In this document: piece after piece, positions 1-5,894 of the stretch
Layout: the number at the start of each line of letters is the position of its first letter
Numbering within the stretch: the first letter of the stretch is position 1
Assembly (NCBI GenBank): GCA_021845835.1
Contig: JAJZVE010000288.1
Coordinates: 1-6,295, forward strand
Length of the DNA: 6,295 bases
From: Pseudomonadota bacterium
Lineage (GTDB): Bacteria; Pseudomonadota; Alphaproteobacteria; Acetobacterales; Acetobacteraceae
Direction of reading: 5' to 3'
Program-made: the position numbers and the translations under genes
Notes under the pieces: model-generated
Databases searched by the model: none
Seen by the model: the letters and a program-made list of their open reading frames with translations, nothing else
Told to the model about the DNA's origin: nothing

Positions 1-1
1 T

Positions 2-766
2 TCCGATCTGTCGCAAATAGGCCGGATCATCGCCAGGCTTGCGGCCGAACAACTCAAGCCGGTGCTTCTCGAACTCGGCGGCAAGGCGCCGTTTGTCGTG
101 CTGGACGACGCCGATCTCGATCAGGCCGTGGACGCCGCCGCCTTCGGGGCGTTCATGAACCAGGGGCAGATCTGCATGTCCACCGAACGGTTCATCGTTG
201 ACGAGTCGGTTGCCGACGCGTTCGTGGCGAAGTTCGCCGCCAAGGCATCGAAGCTGCCCGCCGGCAACCCACGCGACCACGTCGTCCTCGGCTCTCTCAT
301 CAGCCTTGCGGCGGCCGAGAAGATGGATGCGCTGATCGCCGACGCGCTGGCAAAGGGTGCGACGCTGGTGGCGGGCGGCAAGCGCAACGGCACCATCGTG
401 GAGGCGACCCTGCTCGACCACGTCACGCCCGGCATGCGCATCTACAAGGAGGAATCCTTCGGGCCCGTGAAGCCGATCGTGCGCGTGAACGGCGAAGCTG
501 AGGCGATCCGCGTCGCCAACGATACCGAATACGGCCTGTCGGCAGCGGTCTTCACGCGCGACGTGAAGCGTGGGATGAACGTGGCGAACAAGATCCAGTC
601 CGGCATCTGCCACATCAATGGCCCGACCGTGGCCGACGAGGCGCAGATGCCTTTCGGCGGCACCAAAGCTTCCGGCTATGGCCGCTTCGGCGGCGTCGCG
701 GTGATCAATGAGTTCACGGAGCTGCGCTGGATCACGATCGAAGGCCCGCAGCACTATCCGTTCTGA
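2..766 (+). CDS. NAD(P)+-dependent aldehyde dehydrogenase, vanillin/salicylaldehyde dehydrogenase type (5' partial)
   Basis: Oxidises an aldehyde to the carboxylate with NAD(P)+ in the cytoplasm. The frame is open from base 2, leaving 254 residues; family members are about 480-490 residues, so roughly the N-terminal half with the Rossmann cofactor fold is off the window. Visible in fragment numbering: LELGGKAP with the general-base Glu24; GQICMSTER with the nucleophile Cys58, exactly 34 residues on, as in the family (Glu268/Cys302); EESFGPV at 150-156, which contacts the cofactor ribose; and PFGGTKASGYGRFGG near the end. The C-terminal ELRWITIEGPQHYPF and the GQICMSTER context resemble vanillin and salicylaldehyde dehydrogenases rather than the acetaldehyde dehydrogenase AcoD; this is from memory of the families. 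It ends 344 bases before the SDR gene, so it may belong to a separate transcript. A role in oxidising the aldehyde released by AcoABC is inference. Confidence 0.93.
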   Translation, partial: SDLSQIGRIIARLAAEQLKPVLLELGGKAPFVVLDDADLDQAVDAAAFGAFMNQGQICMSTERFIVDESVADAFVAKFAAKASKLPAGNPRDHVVLGSLISLAAAEKMDALIADALAKGATLVAGGKRNGTIVEATLLDHVTPGMRIYKEESFGPVKPIVRVNGEAEAIRVANDTEYGLSAAVFTRDVKRGMNVANKIQSGICHINGPTVADEAQMPFGGTKASGYGRFGGVAVINEFTELRWITIEGPQHYPF

Positions 767-793
767 GCTGGCGCGTCCGGGCGCTGTCGGCGG

Positions 794-853
794 GGCATCC
801 GATTGCTGTTCCGCCGTTAGCGCGACGGCGCGGCGCCCCGGCCATCGGGTGCC
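794..853 (+). repeat. Inverted repeat with inner hairpin, 3' of the aldehyde dehydrogenase gene
   Basis: GGCATCCGAT at 794-803 can pair with ATCGGGTGCC at 844-853: ten pairs including one G-U wobble. Between the arms CGCCGT (812-817) pairs with ACGGCG (825-830) around a 7-base loop. It starts 27 bases after the stop codon at 764-766. There is no T tract, so it is not a classical intrinsic terminator. It could stabilise the 3' end or assist termination. Stems of this size with long loops are not rare by chance in GC-rich DNA. Confidence 0.3.
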
Positions 854-974
854 GCTCATCCGTCATCCGCGGTCAACTGTCGTGTCGGATCAGGGCAAGA
901 CAGGACGGCTCAGCGACGTAACATGACAGACTGAAGATGGCGCTGGCCAGCGCGGCAATCGAGGGGAGGATGCC

Positions 975-1094
975 ATGTCAGGACTGCGACGGGCCGGCAT
1001 GGTCATCGCCGGCGGTGCAAACGACGCCGCGCCGTCCCGCCGGTTGCCGTCCTGGCCGACACGGCGCGCGGGCGTCAGAAAAAATCAACGATAA
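975..1094 (+). CDS. Possible 39-residue leader ORF upstream of the SDR gene
   Basis: A short ORF of 39 residues beginning MSGLRRAGMVIAGGAND and ending GVRKNQR. An unusually good Shine-Dalgarno sequence, GAGGGGAGG (961-969), sits 5 bases before the ATG. The TAA stop (1092-1094) overlaps the AAAGGAGG ribosome binding site (1093-1100) of the SDR gene, an arrangement that suits translational coupling. The protein is basic and Arg-rich, with no domain I recognise and no membrane segment. A hairpin (1023-1076) lies wholly inside it, so a translating ribosome would melt that structure. Against it: a ribosome binding site and a 120-base ORF can arise by chance in this composition, and no homology is known to me. 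It could also be untranslated leader RNA. Confidence 0.25.
   Translation: MSGLRRAGMVIAGGANDAAPSRRLPSWPTRRAGVRKNQR
1023..1076 (+). promoter_or_regulatory. GC-rich bulged hairpin in the leader of the SDR-aco cluster
   Basis: GACGCCGCGCCGT (1023-1035) pairs with ACGGCGC (1061-1067) and GGCGTC (1071-1076): 13 Watson-Crick pairs interrupted by a 3-base bulge (1068-1070), with a 25-base loop. It ends 16 bases before the stop codon of the possible leader ORF and 17 bases before the SDR ribosome binding site. It is followed by an A-rich stretch, not a T tract, so it is not an intrinsic terminator on this strand. A role in controlling access to the downstream ribosome binding site is inference. Confidence 0.35.
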
Positions 1095-1100
1095 AGGAGG
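1094..1100 (+). promoter_or_regulatory. Strong ribosome binding site fixing the SDR start
   Basis: AAGGAGG, a full match to the anti-Shine-Dalgarno core, lies 10 bases before ATG 1111. It decides the start. The same frame is open back to an ATG at 937, but that would add 58 residues with no SDR character, part of which is simply this ribosome binding site read as KGGGG. Confidence 0.85.
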
Positions 1101-1110
1101 AGGGGGGTTC

Positions 1111-1869
1111 ATGAGGAAGCGTTTCGACGGAAAGACCGTGCTGATAACCGGCGCCACCTCAGGCATCGGCCGTGAGACGGCGGTTCAGTTCGGCGCCGAG
1201 GGCGCCCGCGTCGTCTGCGTCGGCCGGCGCGCCGTTGAAGGAGAGAAGACCGTCGCCAGGGTGCGCGAGGCCGGGGGCGAGGCCATTTTCGTCGCCGCCG
1301 ATGTCTCGCGCGCCGCCGATTGCCAGGCGATGGTCGAGAAAGCAGTGGCCACCTACGGGCGGCTCGACATCGCGTTCAACAATGCCGCGGTGAACCGGCC
1401 GGGTTTCAATATCGCCGACGTCGAGGAAGTGGCCTGGGACGAGCAGATCGACACCAATTTGAAGGGCGTGTTCCTGTCGATGAAATATGAAATCCAGGCG
1501 ATGCTGAAAACCGGCGGCGGCGCGATCGTCAACACCTCTTCCGTCGGCGGGCTCGTCGCCAATCCCGGGATCACCGCCTACTGCGCCTCCAAGCATGGCG
1601 TCATCGGCCTGACCAAGGGTGCGGCGCTCGAATACGTCACGCGCAACATCCGCATCAACGCTGTTTGTCCCGGCGCCACGAAGACCGAAATGCTCGACGA
1701 CTGGTTCCAGGATCCGAATGTGGAGCAGCACGTGATCGCACTCCATCCGGCCGGGCGCGTCGGCGCTCCGGTGGAGATCGCCCGTACCGTGCTGTTCCTG
1801 GCGTCGGACGAGTCGCCGTTCCTGGTGGGCCAGGCGATCGCCGTCGATGGCGGGATGACAGCACAGTAG
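1111..1869 (+). CDS. Short-chain dehydrogenase/reductase (classical SDR)
   Basis: A 252-residue classical SDR oxidoreductase, acting on an alcohol/ketone pair in the cytoplasm. Seen: the cofactor motif TGATSGIG (13-20), NNAA (90-93), the structural Asn116, and the catalytic set Ser144, Tyr157 and Lys161 (YCASK) with Ser-Tyr spacing of 13 as usual. PGATKTEM follows near residue 190, and the C-terminal VDGGMTAQ is typical. The second beta strand ends in VGRR (37-40), with Gly-Arg-Arg and no Asp, which suggests NADP(H) preference (inference). Full length; start set by the AAGGAGG site. acoA begins 73 bases downstream on the same strand, so it is probably co-transcribed. A diol/acyloin dehydrogenase or acetoin reductase role is suggested only by context. 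SDR sequence alone does not give the substrate, and similar proteins are often labelled glucose 1-dehydrogenase. Confidence 0.92.
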   Translation: MRKRFDGKTVLITGATSGIGRETAVQFGAEGARVVCVGRRAVEGEKTVARVREAGGEAIFVAADVSRAADCQAMVEKAVATYGRLDIAFNNAAVNRPGFNIADVEEVAWDEQIDTNLKGVFLSMKYEIQAMLKTGGGAIVNTSSVGGLVANPGITAYCASKHGVIGLTKGAALEYVTRNIRINAVCPGATKTEMLDDWFQDPNVEQHVIALHPAGRVGAPVEIARTVLFLASDESPFLVGQAIAVDGGMTAQ

Positions 1870-1942
1870 CCGACGACCGTTCGCGATATGCTGCTATTCG
1901 ACTGATCGGTATCGGGACGACAGAACAGGGGAGTCTGACAGT

Positions 1943-2914
1943 ATGCAATTGGCCAGAGAGCAGCTTTTGCAGGCCTATCGGCAGATGCGCCTGATCCGCG
2001 AATTCGAGGAGCGGGTGCATGTGGAGTTTACCAAGGGCGACATGCCGGGTTTCGTTCATCTCTACGCCGGCGAGGAAGCCTCCGCCGTCGGCGTCTGCAT
2101 GAACCTGGACGAGCGCGATGTCATCTCCTCGACGCACCGCGGTCATGGCCATTCGATCGCCAAGGGCTGCGATGTCGGTGCCATGATGTCCGAGATCTAC
2201 GGCAAAGGTGACGGCATCTGCGGCGGCAAGGGCGGCTCCATGCACATCGCTGACCTGTCCAAGGGAATGCTGGGGGCCAACGGCGTCGTCGGCGCAGGCC
2301 AACCGCTCGCCTGCGGCGCGGCGCTTGCCGCCAAGTACCGCAAGAACGGCGGGGTGGCGGTCGCCTTCTTCGGCGACGGCGCTGCCAACCAGGGAACCTC
2401 CCTCGAATCCATCAATCTGGCGGGCGTGCTCAAATTGCCGATCCTGTTTGTGGTCGAGAACAACGGCTACGGGGAAACCGCGGCGGTTACCTGGCACGAT
2501 GCCGGGGGCGGCGACATCGTCAAGCGCGCCGCGGCCTTTGGCATGCCGGGCGTGCAAGTGGACGGCACCGACTTCTTCGCCGTCCATGACGCCGCCGCCG
2601 CCGCGGTGGCGCGGGCTCGCGAAGGCCGCGGACCGACCATGATCGAAGTCAGGTTCATGCGCTACTACGGCCACTTCGAAGGTGACTCGCAAATCTATCG
2701 CGCCGCCGGCGAGGTGGAGAAATGGCGAGCCGAAAAAGATCCTCTCACCGTCTTCCGTAACAAGGTCCTGGCTGCCGGGCTTTTGGAAAAGACCCAACTG
2801 GACGCGCTCGACGACGAGGCTGTCACCACCGTCGACCACGCCGTGGCACACGCCAAGGCGGCGCCGCCGCCCGCCTTGAATACGCTACTCGCGGACGTTT
2901 ACGTCTCCTATTGA
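1943..2914 (+). CDS. acoA: Acetoin dehydrogenase E1 component, alpha subunit (thiamine-diphosphate dependent)
   Basis: Alpha subunit of the E1 component that binds thiamine diphosphate, cleaves an acyloin such as acetoin, and passes the acetyl group to lipoyl-E2. 323 residues, full length for the family. Seen: RGHGH (66-70), GKGGSMH (95-101), and the thiamine diphosphate/Mg motif from GDGAANQG (144-151) to ENN (172-174), with 26 residues between GDG and NN. RYYGHFEGD (240-248) and the C-terminal DVYVSY are typical of acetoin dehydrogenase AcoA; pyruvate E1 alpha normally has a GHSMSD-like phosphorylation-loop sequence there. AGGGGAG (1927-1933) lies 9 bases before the ATG. acoB begins 14 bases after the stop, so the two subunits are certainly co-expressed. 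Branched-chain or pyruvate E1 alpha is less likely. The exact acyloin substrate cannot be read from sequence. Confidence 0.93.
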   Translation: MQLAREQLLQAYRQMRLIREFEERVHVEFTKGDMPGFVHLYAGEEASAVGVCMNLDERDVISSTHRGHGHSIAKGCDVGAMMSEIYGKGDGICGGKGGSMHIADLSKGMLGANGVVGAGQPLACGAALAAKYRKNGGVAVAFFGDGAANQGTSLESINLAGVLKLPILFVVENNGYGETAAVTWHDAGGGDIVKRAAAFGMPGVQVDGTDFFAVHDAAAAAVARAREGRGPTMIEVRFMRYYGHFEGDSQIYRAAGEVEKWRAEKDPLTVFRNKVLAAGLLEKTQLDALDDEAVTTVDHAVAHAKAAPPPALNTLLADVYVSY

Positions 2915-2928
2915 GAGGGGCTCGCAGC

Positions 2929-3936
2929 ATGGCCATCAAGAGCTATCGTCAGGCACTTAACGAGGCGATCGCGCAGGAAATGCGGCGCGATCCGTCCGTG
3001 TTCGTGATCGGCGAGGACCTTTGCGGCGGCACGGGAGCGGCCGGCGAGAAGGAGGCCTGGGGCGGCGCCATGGGCGTCACCAAGGGCTTGTTCACTGAAT
3101 TCGGCGCCAACCGCGTGATCGACACGCCGATCAGCGAATCGGCCTTCGTCGGCGCCGCCGTCGGCGCCGCCACCCAGGGCCTGCGGCCGGTCGTGGAACT
3201 GATGTTCGTCGATTTCATGGGGGTCTGCCTGGACCAGTTGATGAATCAGGCCGCGAAGTTCCGCTACATGTTCGGCGGCAAGGCAGAGACCCCGGTGGTG
3301 GTGCGGACCTGCATCGGCGCCGGCTTGCGCGCCGCCGCGCAGCATAGCCAGTGCCTCTACTCGATGTTCACGCATCTGCCGGGCCTGAAGTGCGTGGTTC
3401 CCTCCAGCCCGTACGACGCCAAAGGCCTGCTGATCCAGGCGATCCGCGACAACGATCCGGTGATCTTTTTCGAACACAAGCTGCTCTATGACATGGAAGG
3501 CGAAGTGCCGGACGAGACCTATGTGATCCCGTTCGGCGAGGCCAACACCATCCAGGAAGGCGAGCACGTCACCATTGTCGCGCTCGCCCGCATGGTCCAT
3601 GTCGCCACCAGGGCGGCGGAGACGCTGGGCAAGGAGGGCATCAACTGCACGATCATCGATCCGCGCACGACCTCGCCGATGGATTTCGACACGATTCTCG
3701 ACAGTGTCGAGGAAACCGGCCGTCTCGTGGTGGTTGACGAGTCCACGCCGCGCTGCAACGTCGGGACCGATATCGCCGCCGTGGTCGCCGACCGGGCGTT
3801 CGATGCGCTCAAGGCGCCGATCAAGGTGATCTCGGCTGCCCATACGCCCGTCCCCTTCGCGCCCAATCTGGAAGACGCCTACGTCCCCGGCCCCGAGAAG
3901 ATCGCCGCGGCCGTGCGCCTGCTGATGCGGCACTGA
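2929..3936 (+). CDS. acoB: Acetoin dehydrogenase E1 component, beta subunit
   Basis: Beta subunit of the thiamine-diphosphate E1, forming an alpha2beta2 tetramer with AcoA and supplying the residues that activate the cofactor. 335 residues, the usual length. Seen: GED (28-30); DTPISESAF (65-73), where Glu70 corresponds to the conserved Glu that contacts the thiamine pyrimidine; GAGLRAAAQHSQ (130-141) with the active-site-region His139; and a C-terminal transketolase-like domain with IDPRTTSPMDFDT and VVVDES. I chose ATG 2929 rather than the in-frame TTG at 2911 because GAGAGGGG (2913-2920) precedes it by 8 bases and the protein then starts MAIKSYRQALNEA, the normal beginning for E1 beta. The ribosome binding site overlaps the acoA stop codon, indicating coupled translation. 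Pyruvate dehydrogenase E1 beta is the main alternative, made unlikely by the AcoA and AcoC neighbours. Confidence 0.93.
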   Translation: MAIKSYRQALNEAIAQEMRRDPSVFVIGEDLCGGTGAAGEKEAWGGAMGVTKGLFTEFGANRVIDTPISESAFVGAAVGAATQGLRPVVELMFVDFMGVCLDQLMNQAAKFRYMFGGKAETPVVVRTCIGAGLRAAAQHSQCLYSMFTHLPGLKCVVPSSPYDAKGLLIQAIRDNDPVIFFEHKLLYDMEGEVPDETYVIPFGEANTIQEGEHVTIVALARMVHVATRAAETLGKEGINCTIIDPRTTSPMDFDTILDSVEETGRLVVVDESTPRCNVGTDIAAVVADRAFDALKAPIKVISAAHTPVPFAPNLEDAYVPGPEKIAAAVRLLMRH

Positions 3937-3987
3937 CGTTCCGGCGCGGATACCGCTGTCCACCTCTGCGAGTCCCTGGAGTTGACC

Positions 3988-5106
3988 ATGAGCTCTGCGA
4001 TCACACCGGTCACGATGCCCAAATGGGGGCTTTCGATGACCGACGGAACCGTCACCTCCTGGCTTGCCGCGGAGGGCGACATGGTGTCCGCCGGCCAGGA
4101 TCTGGTTGAAGTCGAGACGACGAAGATCACCAATGTCTGCGAGGCACCAGCGGCGGGCGTGCTGCGCCGCATTGTCGGCTTGCCGGGCGAGAATCTGCCG
4201 GTCGGCGCGCTGCTCGCGGTGTTGGCCGAAGCCGCCGTACCGCGGCCGGAAATCGACGCCTTCATCGCCGGCTTTCAGGAGCGATTCGCTGCCGGAGCGG
4301 ACGAAGGGACGGCGGCCCGGTCGGTCCCCGAAAGCGTCGAGGCCAGCGGCATCGAGATCAACTATCTGGCCGCAGGCGGCGGCGCCGGCACGCCGATCGT
4401 GTTCATCCACGGTTTCGGCGGTGATCTTTCCAGTTGGCAGATGAATCAAGCCGCGCTGGCGGCGGGGCGGCGGGCGCTGGCGCTGGATCTGCCCGGCCAC
4501 GGCGCGTCGGCCAAATCGGTGCCGGCCGGCGGCATCGAAGGACTGGCCGGGGTCGTCGCCGTCTGGCTGGACGCGGTTGGCGTTGCCAGGGCGCATCTGG
4601 TTGGGCATTCGCTGGGCGGCGCTGTCGCGCTGGCGCTGGCGCTGCGCGATCCGGCGCGGGTTGCGTCGCTGTCTCTGCTGGCGCCGGCGGGTTTCGGCCC
4701 GGACATCAACGGCGGCTTCATCGAAGCTTTTCGCACCGCCAACAAACGCAAGAGCATGCGCGCAGCGGTGGAGCTCCTGTTCGGCGACGTCCGGGTGATA
4801 ACCCCCGAACTGATCGAGGACCTGCTCAGATACAAGCGTCTCGAAGGCGTCCAGGCGGCGCTGGACAAGCTGGCGGCCGACTGCTTCCCGAACGGCAGTC
4901 AGGCGACGGTGCTGGCGGGGCGCGTGGCAGAGTTGGCGATGCCGTGGCAGGTGATCTGGGGCGCCGCCGACCGCATCCTGCCCGCGACCCAGGCCGAGGC
5001 TGCACCGGCGCATCAACGCCATGTACTGGCAGATGCCGGGCATATGGTCCACATGGAGCGCGCGAATGAAGTGAACCGGCTGATCGCTGCTCTGGCAGAC
5101 GGCTGA
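3988..5106 (+). CDS. acoC: Acetoin dehydrogenase E2 component: lipoyl domain fused to an alpha/beta-hydrolase domain
   Basis: Takes the acetyl group from E1 on its swinging lipoyl arm and is annotated in this family as transferring it to CoA. 372 residues, matching the AcoC family. Residues 7-84 form a biotinyl/lipoyl domain (MPKWGLSMTDG at 10-20; lipoylation site Lys46 in ETTKITN). A linker (85-117) follows, then an alpha/beta hydrolase (about 118-370) with oxyanion region HGFGG (141-145), nucleophile elbow GHSLGG (Ser208), acid Asp328 (WGAADRILP) and His352 (AGHMVH). There is no peripheral-subunit-binding domain and no canonical E2 acyltransferase HxxxDG motif. Start at ATG 3988, since TGGAG (3977-3981) lies 6 bases before; a TTG at 3982 is possible but less well placed. 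The gap after acoB is 51 bases. Last gene of the catabolic cluster in view; E3 is not encoded here. Confidence 0.92.
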   Translation: MSSAITPVTMPKWGLSMTDGTVTSWLAAEGDMVSAGQDLVEVETTKITNVCEAPAAGVLRRIVGLPGENLPVGALLAVLAEAAVPRPEIDAFIAGFQERFAAGADEGTAARSVPESVEASGIEINYLAAGGGAGTPIVFIHGFGGDLSSWQMNQAALAAGRRALALDLPGHGASAKSVPAGGIEGLAGVVAVWLDAVGVARAHLVGHSLGGAVALALALRDPARVASLSLLAPAGFGPDINGGFIEAFRTANKRKSMRAAVELLFGDVRVITPELIEDLLRYKRLEGVQAALDKLAADCFPNGSQATVLAGRVAELAMPWQVIWGAADRILPATQAEAAPAHQRHVLADAGHMVHMERANEVNRLIAALADG

Positions 5107-5110
5107 AAAT

Positions 5111-5129
5111 CGGCGCGCCGTTCGGCGCC
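5111..5129. terminator. Weak hairpin just after acoC
   Basis: Starting 4 bases after the acoC stop codon, GCGCC (5115-5119) can pair with GGCGC (5124-5128) over a 4-base loop, or GGCGC (5112-5116) with GCGCC (5125-5129). There is no T tract on the + strand. On the - strand the hairpin is followed by GATTTT, so it would work better for transcription entering from the right, although no - strand gene is supported. It is placed where the cluster should end but is too short to call firmly. Confidence 0.2.
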
Positions 5130-5233
5130 AGGCCGGGCACGCTCCTGTCCACCGGCACGCGGGCGTTGACGCACATCAATGCGCGTCCCGCGCGCCTGGG
5201 CAACACGACAGACCACAGCCGGAAGGCCGAAGG

Positions 5234-5250
5234 GACCGCCCCGGGCGGTC
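5234..5250. repeat. Perfect 7-base inverted repeat before the Cys/His-rich gene
   Basis: GACCGCC (5234-5240) and GGCGGTC (5244-5250) are exact reverse complements separated by 3 bases (CCG), ending 23 bases before the ATG at 5274. It could be a repressor operator or a tight leader hairpin. No copper-regulator consensus (CueR- or CsoR-like) is recognisable in it. A TTGACG at 5166-5171 further upstream resembles a -35 element but has no matching -10. Confidence 0.35.
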
Positions 5251-5273
5251 GAGCGCGTGACCAGACGGGAACC

Positions 5274-5666
5274 ATGCCGCGGCACCTGCACGAAAGCATG
5301 AGATGGGCGCCGGCAGGTGTAATCGTCCTGCTGCTGCTCATCGTGTGCGCAGCCGTTGCCTCCGCGGCCAGTGCCGCCGTGTTCGCGGCACCGCCGGCGC
5401 CCCTGCTGCTCGCCGCCGAGGCGGGACCGGCCATGCCCGGTCCCGGCATGGCATGCGCCTCGCTGCCTTGTCATCATCACGGTGCCCGGCATGACATGGG
5501 CACCTGCTGCGGCTGCGGCCTGACGGGCGGCTGGCTGACGGCCAGTGCCGCCCCCGCCGTGACGCGCATGCTCGCCGGTCGGCCGGCGTATGGCGAACCG
5601 GCCGCAGCGCGCGCCGGCGGCCTCGGGATCGCGCCCACGGACCCACCTCCCCGACGCGGCGCCTGA
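5274..5666 (+). CDS. Small secreted or membrane-anchored Cys/His/Met-rich protein, probably metal-related
   Basis: 130 residues if started at ATG 5274; 122 from ATG 5298. Both starts have weak ribosome binding sites (GGGA 3 bases before the first, GAAAG before the second). The second gives a compact signal peptide and may be correct. A hydrophobic run (about 15-39, VIVLLLLIVCAAVASA) acts as signal peptide or membrane anchor, with Ala-x-Ala cleavage options near 30-39. Next comes a metal-ligand-rich stretch at 54-81: Met54, Met59, Cys61, Cys66, His67-69, His73, Met75, Cys78, Cys79 and Cys81. The tail is Ala/Pro/Gly-rich and ends DPPPRRGA. I do not recognise a named family. The layout (signal, short CHHH...CC segment, Pro-Arg tail) resembles small periplasmic proteins found beside copper genes, and the next gene is DUF411. 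Periplasmic copper binding is inference. Overlapping antisense frames are composition shadows. Confidence 0.6.
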   Translation: MPRHLHESMRWAPAGVIVLLLLIVCAAVASAASAAVFAAPPAPLLLAAEAGPAMPGPGMACASLPCHHHGARHDMGTCCGCGLTGGWLTASAAPAVTRMLAGRPAYGEPAAARAGGLGIAPTDPPPRRGA

Positions 5667-5669
5667 CCG

Positions 5670-5740
5670 GCTGCGGGCCGGCGGGCGACCGTAAACCGTT
5701 CTGAAGGTCGTCCGATCCGGCTCCGTGGCCCGGCCGCAGC
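5670..5740 (+). repeat. Nested inverted repeat between the Cys/His-rich gene and the DUF411 gene
   Basis: Four bases after the stop codon, GCTGCGGGCCGG (5670-5681) pairs with CCGGCCGCAGC (5730-5740): eleven pairs with one bulged G. Directly inside, GGGCGACC (5683-5690) pairs with GGTCGTCC (5706-5713): eight pairs including one G-U wobble, with a 15-base loop. The left arms are almost continuous, while the right side has a 16-base bulge (5714-5729). There is no T tract. It may be a factor-assisted terminator, an mRNA-stabilising structure or a regulatory leader for the next gene. Confidence 0.4.
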
Positions 5741-5894
5741 GCGTGCGCCCTGCCGGCAACGGTTGCGCCCGCACTGACGGCCGCCCGGGACGCTGACGGC
5801 CCAACCCGGTTTTGCGCAAGCCATGCTGGCCGCCAGCCGTCGTCGCAGACGGCCCGGGGAACGTCGCCGGCGAGTCGATGCCCGCGCACATCAT

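Larger units (their letters stand above)
767..1110 (+). other. 344-base intergenic leader before the SDR gene
   Basis: No conserved protein is recognisable in this gap. It holds a stem candidate just after the aldehyde dehydrogenase (794-853), a possible 39-codon ORF (975-1094) with its own ribosome binding site, a bulged GC-rich hairpin inside that ORF (1023-1076), and the strong Shine-Dalgarno sequence of the SDR gene. I found no convincing sigma-70 promoter. The best sigma-54-like GG-N10-GC match is weak (see rejected items). The gap is the most likely place for the promoter of the SDR-acoABC cluster. Confidence 0.6.

Noticed and set aside
708..926. 72-codon + strand ORF overlapping the end of the aldehyde dehydrogenase
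   Set aside because: It starts inside the aldehyde dehydrogenase in another frame, has Ser/Arg-rich composition, and shows no ribosome binding site or motif.
877..929. CTGTCGTGT and ACATGACAG inverted repeat with a 35-base spacer
   Set aside because: A 9-base match with one wobble and a long spacer is expected by chance in a region this size.
1053..1067. Sigma-54-like promoter (TGGC and GC with GG-N10-GC spacing)
   Set aside because: Only the minimal GG and GC positions match; the TTGC element is GCGC. It lies inside the hairpin region and such matches are common in this composition. Worth noting only because aco operons are often sigma-54 dependent.
937..1110. N-terminal extension of the SDR from an ATG at 937 or 970
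   Set aside because: The added residues have no SDR features and include the translated ribosome binding site. ATG 1111 has an ideal AAGGAGG site and begins right before the cofactor fold.
1655..2851. 398-codon open frame on the - strand
   Set aside because: Antisense to the end of the SDR gene and most of acoA; composition shadow without recognisable motifs.
2908..5052. 714-codon open frame on the - strand
   Set aside because: It lies antisense to acoB and acoC, which have complete family motifs. Its product is a His/Arg/Gly/Asp-rich composition typical of the reverse strand of GC-rich genes, with no domain.
5166..5273. Extension of the Cys/His-rich protein to a TTG at 5166
   Set aside because: The added 36 residues would put a long polar segment before the signal sequence, and no ribosome binding site precedes the TTG.
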